64,000 nucleotides of DNA, from positions 87,512,076 to 87,576,075 of the forward strand of contig JAKGHH010000002.1 in the NCBI GenBank assembly GCA_022828595.1, given 5' to 3'. The notes beneath the pieces were generated by a model that saw only the letters and a list, made by a program, of their open reading frames with translations, was not told where the DNA came from and made no database searches. The translations under genes were made by a program, and so were the position numbers. This document shows positions 61,101 to 64,000 of this stretch, piece by piece (the stretch's first letter is position 1; every line of letters begins with the position of its first letter). Origin of the DNA: Nelumbo lutea (lineage: Eukaryota; Streptophyta; Magnoliopsida; Proteales; Nelumbonaceae).

Positions 61101-61744
61101 GAAGCAGAAAGAATGAATGAATGAATGATATAGACTAGTATAAATCATTTAAAAAAGAAAAACTGAAATTTCTAACCACTGACTAGAATAATGGAATCAG
61201 AATGGAGTTATATTAGACACAACCAATTAGCACTAAATAAAGATTCAAAAAATAAAACAGATACATCCGTACAGGGAAAGCTGGCATTTATAATAAAAAC
61301 AATAACCAACCAATTCCAAGGAAAGAATGGCCAAAATTTATCTTTAAATACTGGATAAATTTAAAAAAAATTAAAAAGATTCATTAAAAATCAACAAAAG
61401 ACGGCGGGAAAAGGAAAACCCAGCTCACCCTAAAATGGAAGCACCAAATACACAAACAAAACATCGAAACAGAACAAGAAAAATGACGGATTTAACAGAA
61501 TAAACCGACCTCTTCTTTCCAATCTTGATCTGCCCATCAAGGGGGATGCCCACCTCAACCTTCTGAAATGAAGAGAAGGTGAAATGGGTGTGAAGTTCAT
61601 GTTAATAAATGGCAGTAATGAAGCAGATGTAGAGAAGTTGAGAAGGCTCAATGACGCTGACAGGTTGAGAGAAGAAATCAAAGAGAGCCTAGGATTGCAG
61701 AGAATTGGAGGTGCTAGAGATGGGAAACGAGAAGGTCTCAACAT
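14040..61744 (-). CDS. STR12: Rhodanese-like/PpiC (parvulin) domain protein, STR12-type, 8 exons over 47.7 kb
   Basis: Eight exons join at 61510-61744, 60934-61047, 60042-60133, 47581-47681, 47364-47474, 42622-42730, 15741-15791 and 14040-14120. They total 894 bases, 297 residues plus TAA, with every junction in phase and all introns GT..AG. Residues 1 to about 78 are rich in Ser, Leu and Arg, like a plastid transit peptide. Residues 92-181 form a parvulin PpiC domain (ILVQHLLV start, [26 protein letters not shown]). Residues about 192-297 form a rhodanese domain (LIDVREPEE at 209-217, [10 protein letters not shown], active-site loop CHHGVRS at 255-261, GGIHAYAV, end IPTY). From memory of the family, this order, length (about 299 residues) and IPTY end match Arabidopsis rhodanese-like/PpiC protein 12 of the chloroplast. 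Parvulins isomerise prolyl bonds and rhodaneses transfer sulfane sulfur through the loop Cys; the substrate is unknown. Introns 3, 5 and 6 are inflated by transposons. No stop or frameshift is seen. Confidence 0.9.
14211..14561. mobile_element. MITE with AGGCTGyrTTTGGAAAC inverted ends (intron 7)
   Basis: It begins AGGCTGCATTTGGAAAC and ends GTTTCCAAACACAGCCT, nearly perfect inverted ends over 17 bases. It is 351 bases long, AT-rich and non-coding. I could not identify a target duplication, so the superfamily is open; the ends recall hAT-type MITEs. Confidence 0.65.
14721..14820. repeat. Foldback with 21-base perfect arms (intron 7)
   Basis: Arm 14721-14741 starts ACCTGTTCATGGGCTGGG and arm 14800-14820 is its exact reverse complement, around a 58-base loop that itself contains another copy of GGGCTGGGCTTCA. 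A foldback MITE or remnant fits. Confidence 0.7.
14981..15140 (-). mobile_element. Possible LINE 3' tail (intron 7)
   Basis: On the minus strand it reads ...TTAATGAAATAATCCC, then TTTTTCAACAAAAAG and an A-rich end near 14986, the shape of a plant LINE 3' end and tail. It carries no coding motif, so support is limited. Confidence 0.4.
15141..15740. other. Rest of intron 7, nothing recognised
   Basis: Non-coding AT-rich intron sequence without clear repeats. Confidence 0.6.
15741..15791 (-). CDS. STR12: STR12-like exon 7: rhodanese active-site loop
   Basis: This 51-base exon has acceptor attgcag and donor GACACAG/gtaaac, both phase 0. It encodes residues 255-271, [17 protein letters not shown]. 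The first residue is the catalytic Cys, so the intron with the 26 kb transposon nest interrupts the gene exactly before the active-site codon. As I recall it, the Arabidopsis protein has a different loop (C..GGRS); here it is the CHHG.RS form common in cyanobacterial and plastid single-domain rhodaneses. Confidence 0.93.
15792..16249. other. Host part of intron 6 next to exon 7
   Basis: No transposon similarity is evident up to about 16250, where the LTR of copia C becomes recognisable. Confidence 0.55.
16341..18145 (+). mobile_element. Solo LTR B (family of copia A), 1805 bp, TSD TTCTG
   Basis: It starts TGTTAGACAG and ends CCATCCCTTCA, and TTCTG flanks it exactly at 16336-16340 and 18146-18150. 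No internal region is present, so it is an LTR left by recombination between two LTRs. It sits inside the 5' LTR of copia C. A TATA box at 17624-17636 and a TA run at about 16980-17005 are retained. Confidence 0.93.
17624..17636 (+). promoter_or_regulatory. TATA box in solo LTR B
   Basis: GGCTATAAATAGG lies about 510 bases before the LTR end and is shared with the E 3' LTR (37533-37545). It is a credible RNA polymerase II core element. Confidence 0.6.
18398..18409 (+). other. Primer-binding site of copia C
   Basis: TAGTATCAGAGC follows the LTR end ACATCT without a spacer. One base differs from the initiator Met-tRNA complement TGGTATCAGAGC. Confidence 0.8.
18645..21545 (+). pseudogene. Copia C gag-pol remnant
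   Basis: Gag starts in mid-protein ([18 protein letters not shown]); by comparison with D, roughly the first 125 residues are deleted. The knuckle reads CECCKKP-stop-HTKDSC. Protease ([13 protein letters not shown], active-site Ser changed to Phe) and integrase lie in one frame at 19161-20192 ([34 protein letters not shown]), stopped at 20190-20192. The integrase end continues at 20217-20480 ([20 protein letters not shown]), then a Ser/Pro linker, and RT at 20804-21540 ([37 protein letters not shown]) with frameshifts. It is cut off before the YVDD motif. Confidence 0.85.
21546..22541 (+). repeat. Copia E 5' LTR, part 1
   Basis: It starts TGTTAGATAGTGTATGCCC and matches B and A. About 55 bases present in B and in the E 3' LTR (CCGCCAA..TTGG region) are missing near 21747. 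A TA run sits at 22136-22160. It is interrupted at the F target CCATA. Confidence 0.9.
22542..22811 (+). repeat. Copia F 5' LTR (270 bp)
   Basis: TGTTGGAATAATG to CTGCCAAGA. It holds a TATA-like TACATATTAAATAAAC at about 22694 and a (TCTTC)n tract at about 22740-22773. Confidence 0.96.
22812..22823 (+). other. Primer-binding site of copia F
   Basis: TGGTATCAGAGT follows the LTR without spacer; 11 of 12 bases match the initiator Met-tRNA complement. Confidence 0.9.
23368..24615 (+). pseudogene. Copia F gag and protease
   Basis: I chose ATG at 23368 ([23 protein letters not shown]). Gag contains [18 protein letters not shown] at about residue 40, a UBN2-like central region ([16 protein letters not shown]) and an intact knuckle [14 protein letters not shown] (CX2CX4HX4C). 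The protease follows with [13 protein letters not shown] (active-site DSGA). A single-base frameshift at about 24600 ends the frame early. It is the best-preserved gag in the window. Confidence 0.9.
24616..27710 (+). pseudogene. Copia F integrase, RT and RNase H (three or four lesions)
   Basis: After the frameshift at about 24600, integrase runs to a TAG at 25292-25294 ([15 protein letters not shown]), with [18 protein letters not shown] and [12 protein letters not shown]. It resumes through [20 protein letters not shown] to a second frameshift at about 25700. RT (25672-26645: [27 protein letters not shown]) is followed by an apparent one-base loss at about 26646. The last frame, to 27710, holds [10 protein letters not shown], RNase H ([29 protein letters not shown]) and IFTKGLHH. 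Few lesions fit the low LTR divergence. Confidence 0.92.
27707..27717 (+). other. Polypurine tract of copia F
   Basis: TTGAGGGGGAG immediately before the 3' LTR. Confidence 0.9.
27718..27992 (+). repeat. Copia F 3' LTR (275 bp)
   Basis: Same ends as the 5' LTR, with a slightly longer TCTTC tract (about 27918-27955). Confidence 0.96.
27998..28197 (+). repeat. Copia E 5' LTR, part 2 (truncated)
   Basis: The LTR resumes after F with CAAAGAGAGCCAACTAGGC and runs to GGATCAAGAAA, where homology to the 3' LTR (37290-37505) stops. The rest of the LTR, including its TATA box, is deleted. Confidence 0.85.
28198..28247 (+). repeat. 25-base tandem duplication at the E deletion junction
   Basis: AATCCCCAAGAAGA(G/T)GACT is the start of a 25-base unit at 28198-28222 repeated at 28223-28247 with one change, exactly between LTR and integrase sequence. 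Confidence 0.8.
28218..30890 (+). pseudogene. Copia E integrase, RT and RNase H remnant
   Basis: The order is GAG-pre-integrase ([20 protein letters not shown]), integrase ([19 protein letters not shown]-like, then [20 protein letters not shown] at 28738), an integrase tail ([15 protein letters not shown]), RT (about 29270-30180, [16 protein letters not shown]) and RNase H (to about 30700). It aligns closely with copia A but carries many in-frame stops. A 153-base segment is tandemly duplicated at 29288-29590. Confidence 0.88.
29288..29593 (+). repeat. 153-base in-frame tandem duplication in E
   Basis: Units 29288-29440 and 29441-29593 both read GAGGAGGATCCCGTGACTTA onward with about five point differences. 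The 51-codon unit adds a second [14 protein letters not shown] block at the RT start. Confidence 0.92.
30892..31025 (+). repeat. Copia E 3' LTR, part 1
   Basis: It starts inside the LTR at TTAGCTCCAATTAGATTG. Compared with A, about 44 bases spanning the polypurine tract and the first LTR bases are missing. It ends at GTTTA, the D target site. Confidence 0.85.
31026..31352 (-). repeat. Copia D 3' LTR (327 bp)
   Basis: Minus strand: TGTAAAGAGACTGTGCCG to CTTACATCT, next to the polypurine tract CTTGAGGGGGAG (31353-31364). Confidence 0.95.
31353..31364 (-). other. Polypurine tract of copia D
   Basis: The minus strand reads CTTGAGGGGGAG immediately before the 3' LTR. Confidence 0.9.
31365..34900 (-). 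pseudogene. Copia D protease, integrase, RT and RNase H
   Basis: Leftwards: protease at 34103-34660 ([17 protein letters not shown] changed to DSSA), GAG-pre-integrase ([13 protein letters not shown]), integrase at 33326-34102 ([55 protein letters not shown]), a Ser/Pro linker, and RT at 32154-32840 ([16 protein letters not shown], [10 protein letters not shown]). In [11 protein letters not shown] is shortened to VKNVLNGD. RNase H lies at 31380-32045 ([35 protein letters not shown]). Stops at about 34103, 32154, 31694 and 31650 and a frameshift near 33400 are the main lesions. Confidence 0.9.
34911..35702 (-). pseudogene. Copia D gag
   Basis: It starts [15 protein letters not shown] at 35702 and contains [20 protein letters not shown] and [14 protein letters not shown]. 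One in-frame TAG lies at 35423-35421 and a second stop at the knuckle ([18 protein letters not shown]), where the last Cys is Phe. Otherwise the frame is intact. Confidence 0.88.
36153..36164 (-). other. Primer-binding site of copia D
   Basis: The minus strand reads TGGTATCAGAGC directly after the LTR, a perfect 12-base complement to initiator Met-tRNA. Confidence 0.95.
36165..36422 (-). repeat. Copia D 5' LTR (258 bp, internal deletion)
   Basis: Same ends as 31026-31352, but about 70 bases after GAGAAGGAG are missing. Confidence 0.93.
36428..38059 (+). repeat. Copia E 3' LTR, part 2
   Basis: It resumes with GAATCTTCACAGTCGTTGG and ends TCATCCCTTTCA at 38059. It contains a TA-rich run (36882-36925) and TATA box GGCTATAAATAAG (37533-37545). 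Confidence 0.88.
38060..40200 (+). pseudogene. Copia G pol, 5'-truncated, long intact RT-RNase H frame
   Basis: It begins in the integrase tail ([16 protein letters not shown]) directly at the end of the E LTR. A frame at 38084-38869 holds a Ser/Pro linker and the RT start ([33 protein letters not shown]), then stops. After two frameshifts the frame 39187-40200 runs intact through [23 protein letters not shown], RNase H ([33 protein letters not shown]) and [10 protein letters not shown] to the natural end LEGEC. In the RNase H active site, SSAEAEY has become SSEGVEY. Confidence 0.88.
40195..40396 (+). repeat. Copia G 3' LTR (about 202 bp)
   Basis: It follows GAGGGGGAG and starts TGTTGAGAGCGTAAGG. 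The right end is set at CGACTACT by likeness to the J/K family ends; it has not been checked against a second LTR. It holds long TTC runs. Confidence 0.65.
40397..41861 (+). pseudogene. Copia H pol fragment (C family)
   Basis: It starts in the linker before RT and overlaps in content with C 20830-21545, so it is not simply the missing rest of C. Segments: [15 protein letters not shown], [37 protein letters not shown] (YVDD changed to YVDG), [39 protein letters not shown] and [13 protein letters not shown] deletion then removes most of RNase H before [16 protein letters not shown] sequence. It ends at a GAAGGGGAG tract and has many stops. Confidence 0.83.
41862..42164 (+). repeat. Copia H/C 3' LTR (303 bp)
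   Basis: TGTACAAAGATTGGGCCGAA to GATCTGAATCACATCT; matches the two halves of the C 5' LTR and, on the other strand, ends like D (ACATCT). Confidence 0.85.
42165..42621. other. Host part of intron 6 before exon 6
   Basis: AT-rich intron DNA with no element that I recognise; a TA-rich stretch lies at 42320-42370. Confidence 0.55.
42622..42730 (-). CDS. STR12: STR12-like exon 6: middle of the rhodanese domain
   Basis: The acceptor is gggaacag and the donor GTTTTA/gtaagt. The exon encodes residues 219-254, [20 protein letters not shown] through DKDTYVL. It ends at the strand leading into the active-site loop. In-frame AGs 8 and 23 bases further in would shorten it, but the 109-base form keeps phase with exon 5 and the family spacing. 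The 26.8 kb intron 6 follows. Confidence 0.92.
42731..43784. other. Intron 5, nothing recognised
   Basis: No protein motif, LTR end or clear repeat on either strand. Confidence 0.55.
43785..44845 (-). mobile_element. 5'-truncated LINE: zf-RVT and RNase H (intron 5)
   Basis: On the minus strand 44337-44840 encodes a zf-RVT-type domain ([52 protein letters not shown]), and 43800-44461 encodes a plant LINE RNase H ([36 protein letters not shown]). One stop and a frameshift lie between them. The 3' end is an A-rich tail near 43785. The RT and ORF1 are missing. Confidence 0.85.
44850..46525 (+). pseudogene. Copia J pol, 5'-truncated
   Basis: It begins [20 protein letters not shown] in the linker before RT. 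RT continues with [36 protein letters not shown] and a YVDD site altered to YVED ([11 protein letters not shown]). RNase H shows [27 protein letters not shown] and, in the last frame (46271-46531), [13 protein letters not shown] and TKRVARNK through LEGEC. Frameshifts and stops are frequent. Confidence 0.85.
46526..46874 (+). repeat. Copia J 3' LTR (349 bp)
   Basis: It follows GAGGGGGAG and runs TGTTGAGATTTAATC to TTTCTACT. The end matches the K LTR beside its primer-binding site (CTCTACT on the minus strand), which indicates TG..CT ends. Confidence 0.78.
46893..47330 (+). pseudogene. Copia RNase H fragment abutting exon 5
   Basis: Reads [51 protein letters not shown], then out of frame [17 protein letters not shown] and QLADNFTKG. 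It ends about 35 bases from the exon 5 donor at 47363. An A-run (47099-47118) disrupts it. Confidence 0.78.
47364..47474 (-). CDS. STR12: STR12-like exon 5: linker and start of the rhodanese domain
   Basis: The acceptor is gcttctag and the donor GAAGAAGT/gtaaga. The exon encodes residues 182-217, [18 protein letters not shown] through [17 protein letters not shown] is the classical first rhodanese motif. The split Val codon (GT/T) joins exon 6. A copia RNase H fragment ends only about 35 bases beyond the donor, inside intron 5. Confidence 0.93.
47581..47681 (-). CDS. STR12: STR12-like exon 4: end of the PpiC domain
   Basis: The acceptor is gtcaccag and the donor CTGAAAG/gtatgt. The exon encodes residues 148-180, starting [13 protein letters not shown] and ending [11 protein letters not shown]. 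This is the C-terminal strand of a parvulin fold (F.....G..S.......FG.H...V). The split Arg codon (AG/G) joins exon 5 across a short 106-base intron, the only junction of the central exons not enlarged by transposons. Confidence 0.93.
47682..48162. other. Intron 3 next to exon 4, nothing recognised
   Basis: No supported element. Confidence 0.55.
48163..48320 (-). mobile_element. LINE 3' end (intron 3)
   Basis: The minus strand carries CAGCTGTTTTGGGCTCAGTTG (also near 43880 and 56220 in the other LINEs), then TCTAATAAAATTCTGTTA and GTTGCTGATAAAAAA, a LINE end with tail. Confidence 0.6.
48325..48830 (-). repeat. Presumed LTR of gypsy-like remnant N
   Basis: On the minus strand it begins TGTGGGAGCTGAATAATC directly at the polyprotein end and runs to a purine-rich GAGA tract near 48360. 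Three GAATCACTC repeats occur at 48446-48494. No second LTR is available for the left boundary. Confidence 0.45.
48817..49720 (-). pseudogene. Gypsy-like remnant N: gag piece, unknown frame, pol end
   Basis: At 49590-49720 the minus strand reads [17 protein letters not shown], like a gypsy gag end. At 48870-48817 it reads [21 protein letters not shown], the typical end of plant Ty3/gypsy polyproteins. Between them a frame at 48985-49266 is acidic and matches no retroelement domain known to me ([16 protein letters not shown]...). RT and integrase are absent, so it is either deleted or a gag-only non-autonomous element. Confidence 0.55.
49750..49935 (-). repeat. 3' LTR of copia M (left end uncertain)
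   Basis: On the minus strand the LTR starts TGTTAGAGTCAGTTGTAG right after GAGGGGGAG. It contains a (TAA)n run (49808-49830). The far end cannot be fixed without a second LTR. Confidence 0.65.
49936..52320 (-). pseudogene. Copia M protease, RT and RNase H
   Basis: Polypurine tract at 49936-49948. RNase H at 50000-50560 ([30 protein letters not shown]). RT at 50490-51416 ([47 protein letters not shown]). A linker ([20 protein letters not shown]) and integrase tail at 51420-51960. A protease remnant at 51994-52311 ([11 protein letters not shown]). The integrase core between protease and tail is deleted. Stops at about 51063, 50487 and 50380 and several frameshifts are present. It is sense to the host gene. 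Confidence 0.88.
52330..53224 (-). pseudogene. Copia M gag
   Basis: Starts [17 protein letters not shown] at 53224 with [20 protein letters not shown]. The first frame stops at about 52994 and the rest is fragmented. The knuckle reads [14 protein letters not shown], so the first Cys is Tyr. No primer-binding site or 5' LTR is found to the right. Confidence 0.78.
53340..54919 (-). pseudogene. Copia L gag and protease (3'-truncated)
   Basis: Starts [17 protein letters not shown] at 54919. Gag has [34 protein letters not shown], one stop at 54473, then a frame to about 53972 with an intact knuckle [14 protein letters not shown]. The protease follows ([16 protein letters not shown] near 53790) and [16 protein letters not shown] at 53370-53651. 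The element is cut off before integrase, against copia M. Confidence 0.87.
54934..54945 (-). other. Primer-binding site of copia L
   Basis: The minus strand reads TGGTATCAGAGC directly after the LTR end CCACA. Confidence 0.93.
54946..55387 (-). repeat. Copia L 5' LTR (outer end tentative)
   Basis: On the minus strand it ends TTTTTCCACA next to the primer-binding site. I place the outer end at 55387, giving TGTTGGGATC. A 22-base unit (CTCCTAGAATCTCTCTCAAT then TA) is tandemly duplicated at about 55074-55117. Confidence 0.65.
55388..55496 (-). other. Leader remnant of copia K
   Basis: Short stretch inside the K primer-binding site, cut off by L. Confidence 0.5.
55497..55508 (-). other. Primer-binding site of copia K
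   Basis: The minus strand reads TGGTATCAGAGC adjacent to the LTR. Confidence 0.92.
55509..55848 (-). repeat. Copia K 5' LTR (340 bp, J family)
   Basis: The minus strand runs TGTTGAAGATTAATTAG to CAGATCTCTACT. It resembles the J LTR (46526-46874) in ends, TTTTATGTTG, CCCTATAAGGGCAT and the CTTCAAGAAA region. Confidence 0.82.
56105..57060 (-). mobile_element. 5'-truncated LINE with zf-RVT domain (intron 3)
   Basis: On the minus strand: [20 protein letters not shown] near 56850-56900 in a shifted frame, then [50 protein letters not shown] (56482-56682), and a 3' end with GAGCCCAAAACTACTGC complement and an A-rich tail at about 56110. Frameshifted. Confidence 0.78.
57070..57480. repeat. Minisatellite-like block around palindrome CCTCATGAGG
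   Basis: GGCCTCATGAGGTCG or close variants start at 57103, 57170, 57240, 57320 and 57373. The first three are 67-70 bases apart with related sequence between them. Confidence 0.7.
57570..57870 (+). pseudogene. Possible LINE-derived fragment
   Basis: The plus strand reads [20 protein letters not shown], like the basic tail of some plant LINE proteins (GRGRPK..W...V..DL). Stops surround it and no other domain is seen. Confidence 0.3.
57900..58223. mobile_element. MITE with AGGGCnTGTTCrTTT inverted ends (intron 3)
   Basis: It begins AGGGCATGTTCGTTT and ends with the complement of AGGGCCTGTTCATTTGTT. It is 324 bases long, AT-rich and non-coding. The target duplication is unclear (TTTCTA on both sides with imperfect neighbours). 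Confidence 0.6.
58224..58665. other. Intron 3, nothing recognised
   Basis: A-rich intron DNA without supported features. Confidence 0.5.
58670..59170. repeat. Two degenerate tandem units, second split by an insertion
   Basis: 58670-58830 and 58890-59130 share GTAATAGAGAATyA, an ATAGAAAGAA.GA.AAAAAG block, AAGGAAGACTTGyACCACTT and TTCAACATGGC. The second unit is interrupted at about 59010-59090. Confidence 0.55.
59010..59090 (+). mobile_element. Very short LINE 3' tail
   Basis: CTGTTGTACGGTTTTAAATT, then TTTATTAAAGTTTTCC and CTTGCCAAAAAATAATAAG is a LINE 3' end; it lies inside a repeat unit whose other copy lacks it. Confidence 0.55.
59171..59614. other. Intron 3, nothing recognised
   Basis: No supported feature. 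Confidence 0.5.
59615..59843. mobile_element. MITE related to 11764-11997
   Basis: It begins CCAAAGTTCAAAATATC and ends GTTGAACCTTGG, the same termini as the first MITE with changes. Its first about 60 bases are themselves a foldback (TTCAAAATATCAATACACC / GGTATATCAATACTTTGAA). No clear target duplication. Confidence 0.55.
60042..60133 (-). CDS. STR12: STR12-like exon 3: central PpiC domain
   Basis: The acceptor is ccatctag and the donor ACAAATG/gtatat. The exon encodes residues 118-147, [16 protein letters not shown] then [14 protein letters not shown]. The spaced EYS.CPSK and GG.LGW motifs are the parvulin signature. The 12.4 kb intron 3 follows. Confidence 0.93.
60134..60933. other. Intron 2, nothing recognised
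   Basis: 800 bases of AT-rich intron without detectable transposon. Confidence 0.6.
60934..61047 (-). CDS. STR12: STR12-like exon 2: start of the PpiC domain
   Basis: The acceptor is a T-rich tract ending ttgttcag. The exon encodes residues 80-116, including [15 protein letters not shown] and [11 protein letters not shown], the first strand and helix of a parvulin domain with its conserved His in ILVQH. The donor is CCGGAG/gttatc, a weaker GT site, but the split Gly codon (G/GA) joins exon 3 in frame. Confidence 0.9.
61048..61509. other. Intron 1, nothing recognised
   Basis: 462 bases, AT-rich; a GAAT microsatellite (about 61112-61127) is the only feature. Confidence 0.6.
61510..61744 (-). 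CDS. STR12: STR12-like exon 1: start and predicted transit peptide
   Basis: This exon encodes residues 1-78 plus the first base of codon 79. It begins [10 protein letters not shown] and runs through a stretch of Ser, Leu, Pro and Arg with few acidic residues, as expected for a plastid transit peptide. I chose the ATG at 61744 because it gives MLR and a total length close to the family. In-frame ATGs at 61753 and 61864 would add 3 or 40 residues. The donor is AAGAAGAG/gtcggt; this phase-1 end completes a GCT codon with exon 2. The frame stays open past the donor, so the exact exon end rests on phase agreement. Confidence 0.75.
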
Positions 61745-62097
61745 CACTTTCATTTCGACAGTGCTTGTGCTTGAGCTCAGACCCCTTCGTGCGCTTAGCT
61801 GCTTTCCTGTTGTTTGGCGTACTCTGCGATTCATAGTTTGTAGTAAAACTAAAGGGGCTATCAATGATACCCGTTGATCCGCAACCCGAACCGATTATCT
61901 CAACCGGATGGTTCATATACACGACCCGATCCGATAAAATCCGTGTCCGATTATAATATGCGAGAAAGATGTAATACCATAAATGCCTTGACAAAAAACA
62001 TCCGGCCCGGGCAGTTTAACCGTTGATTTATTCAATCCAATGATCCGGTTGTAGGTTTATTAACTATGTGTACACTTGACTATAATTTTGCATTCTG
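61745..62097 (-). promoter_or_regulatory. 5' UTR and promoter region of the STR12-like gene
   Basis: Inferred from position only. I do not see a strong TATA box; GTAATACATC and TATAATCGG-like sequences occur. Overlapping open frames on both strands at 61584-61994 look like chance. Confidence 0.35.
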
Positions 62098-62390
62098 ATG
62101 TTCAATTGGAATGATTTTTTTTTATTTTGATTTTGGGTTAACTTTTGTAGATCTATGCATCCTAAAGTTTTATTGGTACCTTGTTCCACTATTTTCATTC
62201 AAAAAAACCCTTTTTTGCCTCAAATCACAATTTTTAATATTTTTATAAATAAAAAATTAAAAAACCTAAACGAAATATAAAATAATACATATATTATATG
62301 TAACATAATTATACACACACAATCAAATCGGTGACCCATGACTCGGAGGCAAAAACGGGTCATCCTCTAATTGGGTTTTTAAAACATTGA
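62098..62390 (+). repeat. Dispersed repeat R1, copy upstream of the gene
   Basis: Aligned with 13300-13735 (TCTATGCATCCTAAA, TTTTTTGCCTCAAATCACAA, AAATATAAAATAATACATAT, ATCGGTGACCCATGACTCGG, GTTTTTAAAAC). The central microsatellite part is shorter here. Confidence 0.7.
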
Positions 62391-62499
62391 TCGATGATAC
62401 TAACAAAGCCATATTCCCAAAAAAAAAAATTGAGAGAATTGAAATCTCTTCACGAATTCTAGACCCTTTGAGATGGCTAGAGCTTCAGCTTGGATAGCC

Positions 62500-62925
62500 A
62501 ACAGAGGTCCACAATGAGCAGCTATCTCATGTTGACAAGGAATTACTCATTAAATCCACCATCACTGCTATCCCTTCTTACTCGATGGCCACTCAACAGG
62601 TTCCCCAATAGGTTTGTTCAAAAAGCAAGGCCATTACAAGAGACTTTTGGTGGGGTTACTCTCCTGGTCAGTTTCATACTTATTTATATGGTTGGCACAA
62701 TTTCATGAGGAGAAAGGAGAATGGTGGATTGGGTTTCTAAGATGTCTCTTTGAAGAATAGGGTTTATCTATGATCAACTCTCTTGGAGGTTCTTAAATGA
62801 GCAAGGCTGACTATGGACTTCTATTTTATCTCTTAAGTACCTTGGATCTCAACACTCTTTTTTGACTGTAAAGAAGAAGAGCTCTGACTGTTACATTTGG
62901 CGGTTCATATTGCGCTCTAGAAGTG
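62500..62925 (+). pseudogene. LINE RT C-terminal fragment
   Basis: Plus-strand frames read LLIKSTITAIPSYSMATQQV, AITRDFWWGYSPGQ, MRRKENGGLGF and, shifted, LSWRFLNEQG. These are the conserved LINE motifs after the RT core. Several stops. Confidence 0.75.
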
Positions 62926-62929
62926 ATTA

Positions 62930-63829
62930 AAGGGCTCAACGATTTTGATCTCTAACGGTTGGAGTTTACTCTTGTCATCCCCTCTCTTTTGAGAATCACC
63001 CTTCTTAAAGGAGCCTTCGACACTAAAATTTGTACTTCCTCGGATAGATAGGGCAACTGGCTCCCCCTCTACACAATTTATCACACTTCTATTATCTTCT
63101 GACTGGACTAAGGCATAAACCTCATGAACTAATGGCAAGTCTTTACTTCCAAAGATCTGTACTCTAATGGACTCATATGAAGGGTTTAACCCAAAAAAAA
63201 AGCAAATACCCATTACTGAGAGACAAGTAACTTGTATGCCTTTGCATCTTCATCACATTTCCAATTCACATTTTGATAGTGATCTAGTTCTTTCTAGATT
63301 AATGTCAGATATGAGTAGTACAATGAAAAACTCCTCTCCCCCAACTTGCAAGTAGAGGATTCAGCTTGCAGTTGGTATATCTTGGCATAGTGCCTTTGCT
63401 CTGAATAAGTAGATTTTGCTTGTTCCCATTTTTTCATAAGCTATTTCAGCTCACATGAATGTTTTTCTTACTTGTGGCAGCATGGAAACCAAGAGCCATG
63501 ACATCACCATACTATTTTCTTGGTTTCACCTATCATATTCAGCATTTTCATTCTTCGGTTCCTTCACTTTCCCATTAATATATCCTATTTTCCCCCTAGC
63601 AGTGATGTAGAGTTTTATTCCCCTAGAACATTCAAGGTATTTTAGTCCATTGAAGGGAATTACAACCATGGGAAAACTCATATCCATTCCCCCACTTACT
63701 CCATTATGACTTCTTGAAACCCCCAAAGTAGTCTTAGATCAGTTTTGTTTAGTCCAGATTCAACAAATCAAAATAGAAAGAAAACTTGTTCAATCTACTC
63801 TCACAATCAATAACCCCGCTCTAATACCA
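62930..63829 (-). pseudogene. Copia I gag (F family), truncated by the LINE junction
   Basis: At 63526-63726 the minus strand reads [20 protein letters not shown] and [20 protein letters not shown], nearly identical to F gag. At 62940-63213 it reads [20 protein letters not shown] and KKGDSQKRGDDKSKL, ending just before the zinc knuckle. The middle is frameshifted. A primer-binding site with one change (TGGTATTAGAGC, 63818-63829) follows. Confidence 0.87.
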
Positions 63830-64000
63830 TCTTGATAGTAAAGTCGGCTGGAAATAAGAGAGAGAATGGAAGAGAAGAAGAGAGATTAGCGACAATGGAA
63901 TAGTTCTGGCGATGCCGGATTCTATTAATATTTATAGGGCATCTAAAATAAAAGGGAAAAAGACTTACATAGTCCACGATATAGGACATATAAAATATTT
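63830..64000 (-). repeat. Copia I 5' LTR, runs off the window
   Basis: On the minus strand it ends AGCCGACTTTACTATCAAGA before the primer-binding site, again a GA end as in F, with a pyrimidine-rich tract before it. Confidence 0.8.

Noticed and set aside
61584..61877. Plus-strand open frame of 97 codons
   Set aside because: It is antisense to exon 1 of the host gene, with no recognisable motif; the minus strand gives a transit peptide and a phase-consistent exon.

Overview
The window is plant nuclear DNA: AT-rich, intron-containing, and filled with nested Ty1/copia LTR retrotransposons, Ty3/gypsy-like remnants, 5'-truncated LINEs and MITEs. The primer-binding sites match the plant initiator Met-tRNA, which fits an angiosperm. 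A large-genome woody dicot or magnoliid is likely, but the sequence does not fix the species.

The only host gene I can support lies on the minus strand and spans nearly the whole window. It has eight short exons between 61744 (ATG) and 14040 (stop) that join, in phase and with GT..AG introns, into one 297-residue protein. The protein has a serine-rich N-terminus (likely plastid transit peptide), a parvulin (PpiC) domain and a C-terminal rhodanese domain with a CHHGVRS active-site loop. This is the architecture of the chloroplast rhodanese-like/PpiC protein known in Arabidopsis as STR12. The 894 coding bases are spread over about 47.7 kb because three introns have swollen with transposons: intron 3 (12.4 kb), intron 5 (4.6 kb) and intron 6 (26.8 kb).

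Layout. 1-591 and 10006-10786 are two halves of a gypsy-like element (gag; presumed LTR) split by a full-length copia element A (592-10005, minus) with very long LTRs. 10787-14039 holds downstream intergenic DNA with a degenerate tandem array, a Mutator-like MITE and a dispersed repeat. Intron 7 (14121-15740) carries small MITE and LINE pieces. Intron 6 (15792-42621) is a nest: old copia C, hit by a solo LTR (B) and by copia E; E was hit by copia F in its 5' LTR and copia D in its 3' LTR; copia fragments G and H follow. Intron 5 (42731-47363) holds a truncated LINE, copia J and an RNase H fragment lying against exon 5. Intron 3 (47682-60041) holds a LINE tail, a gypsy-like remnant, copia M, L and K, another LINE, a palindromic minisatellite and two MITEs. 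Upstream of the gene are a second copy of the dispersed repeat, a LINE piece and the 5' end of a copia element leaving the right edge.

The retroelements form recognisable families: A, B and E (LTRs of 1.8-2.0 kb, TG..CA); C, D and H (LTR about 0.3 kb ending TG..CT); F and I (about 0.27 kb, ending TG..GA); J and K (about 0.34 kb, apparently TG..CT). All their polyproteins carry stops or frameshifts, so I annotate them as pseudogenes. The host gene reading frame shows no lesion.
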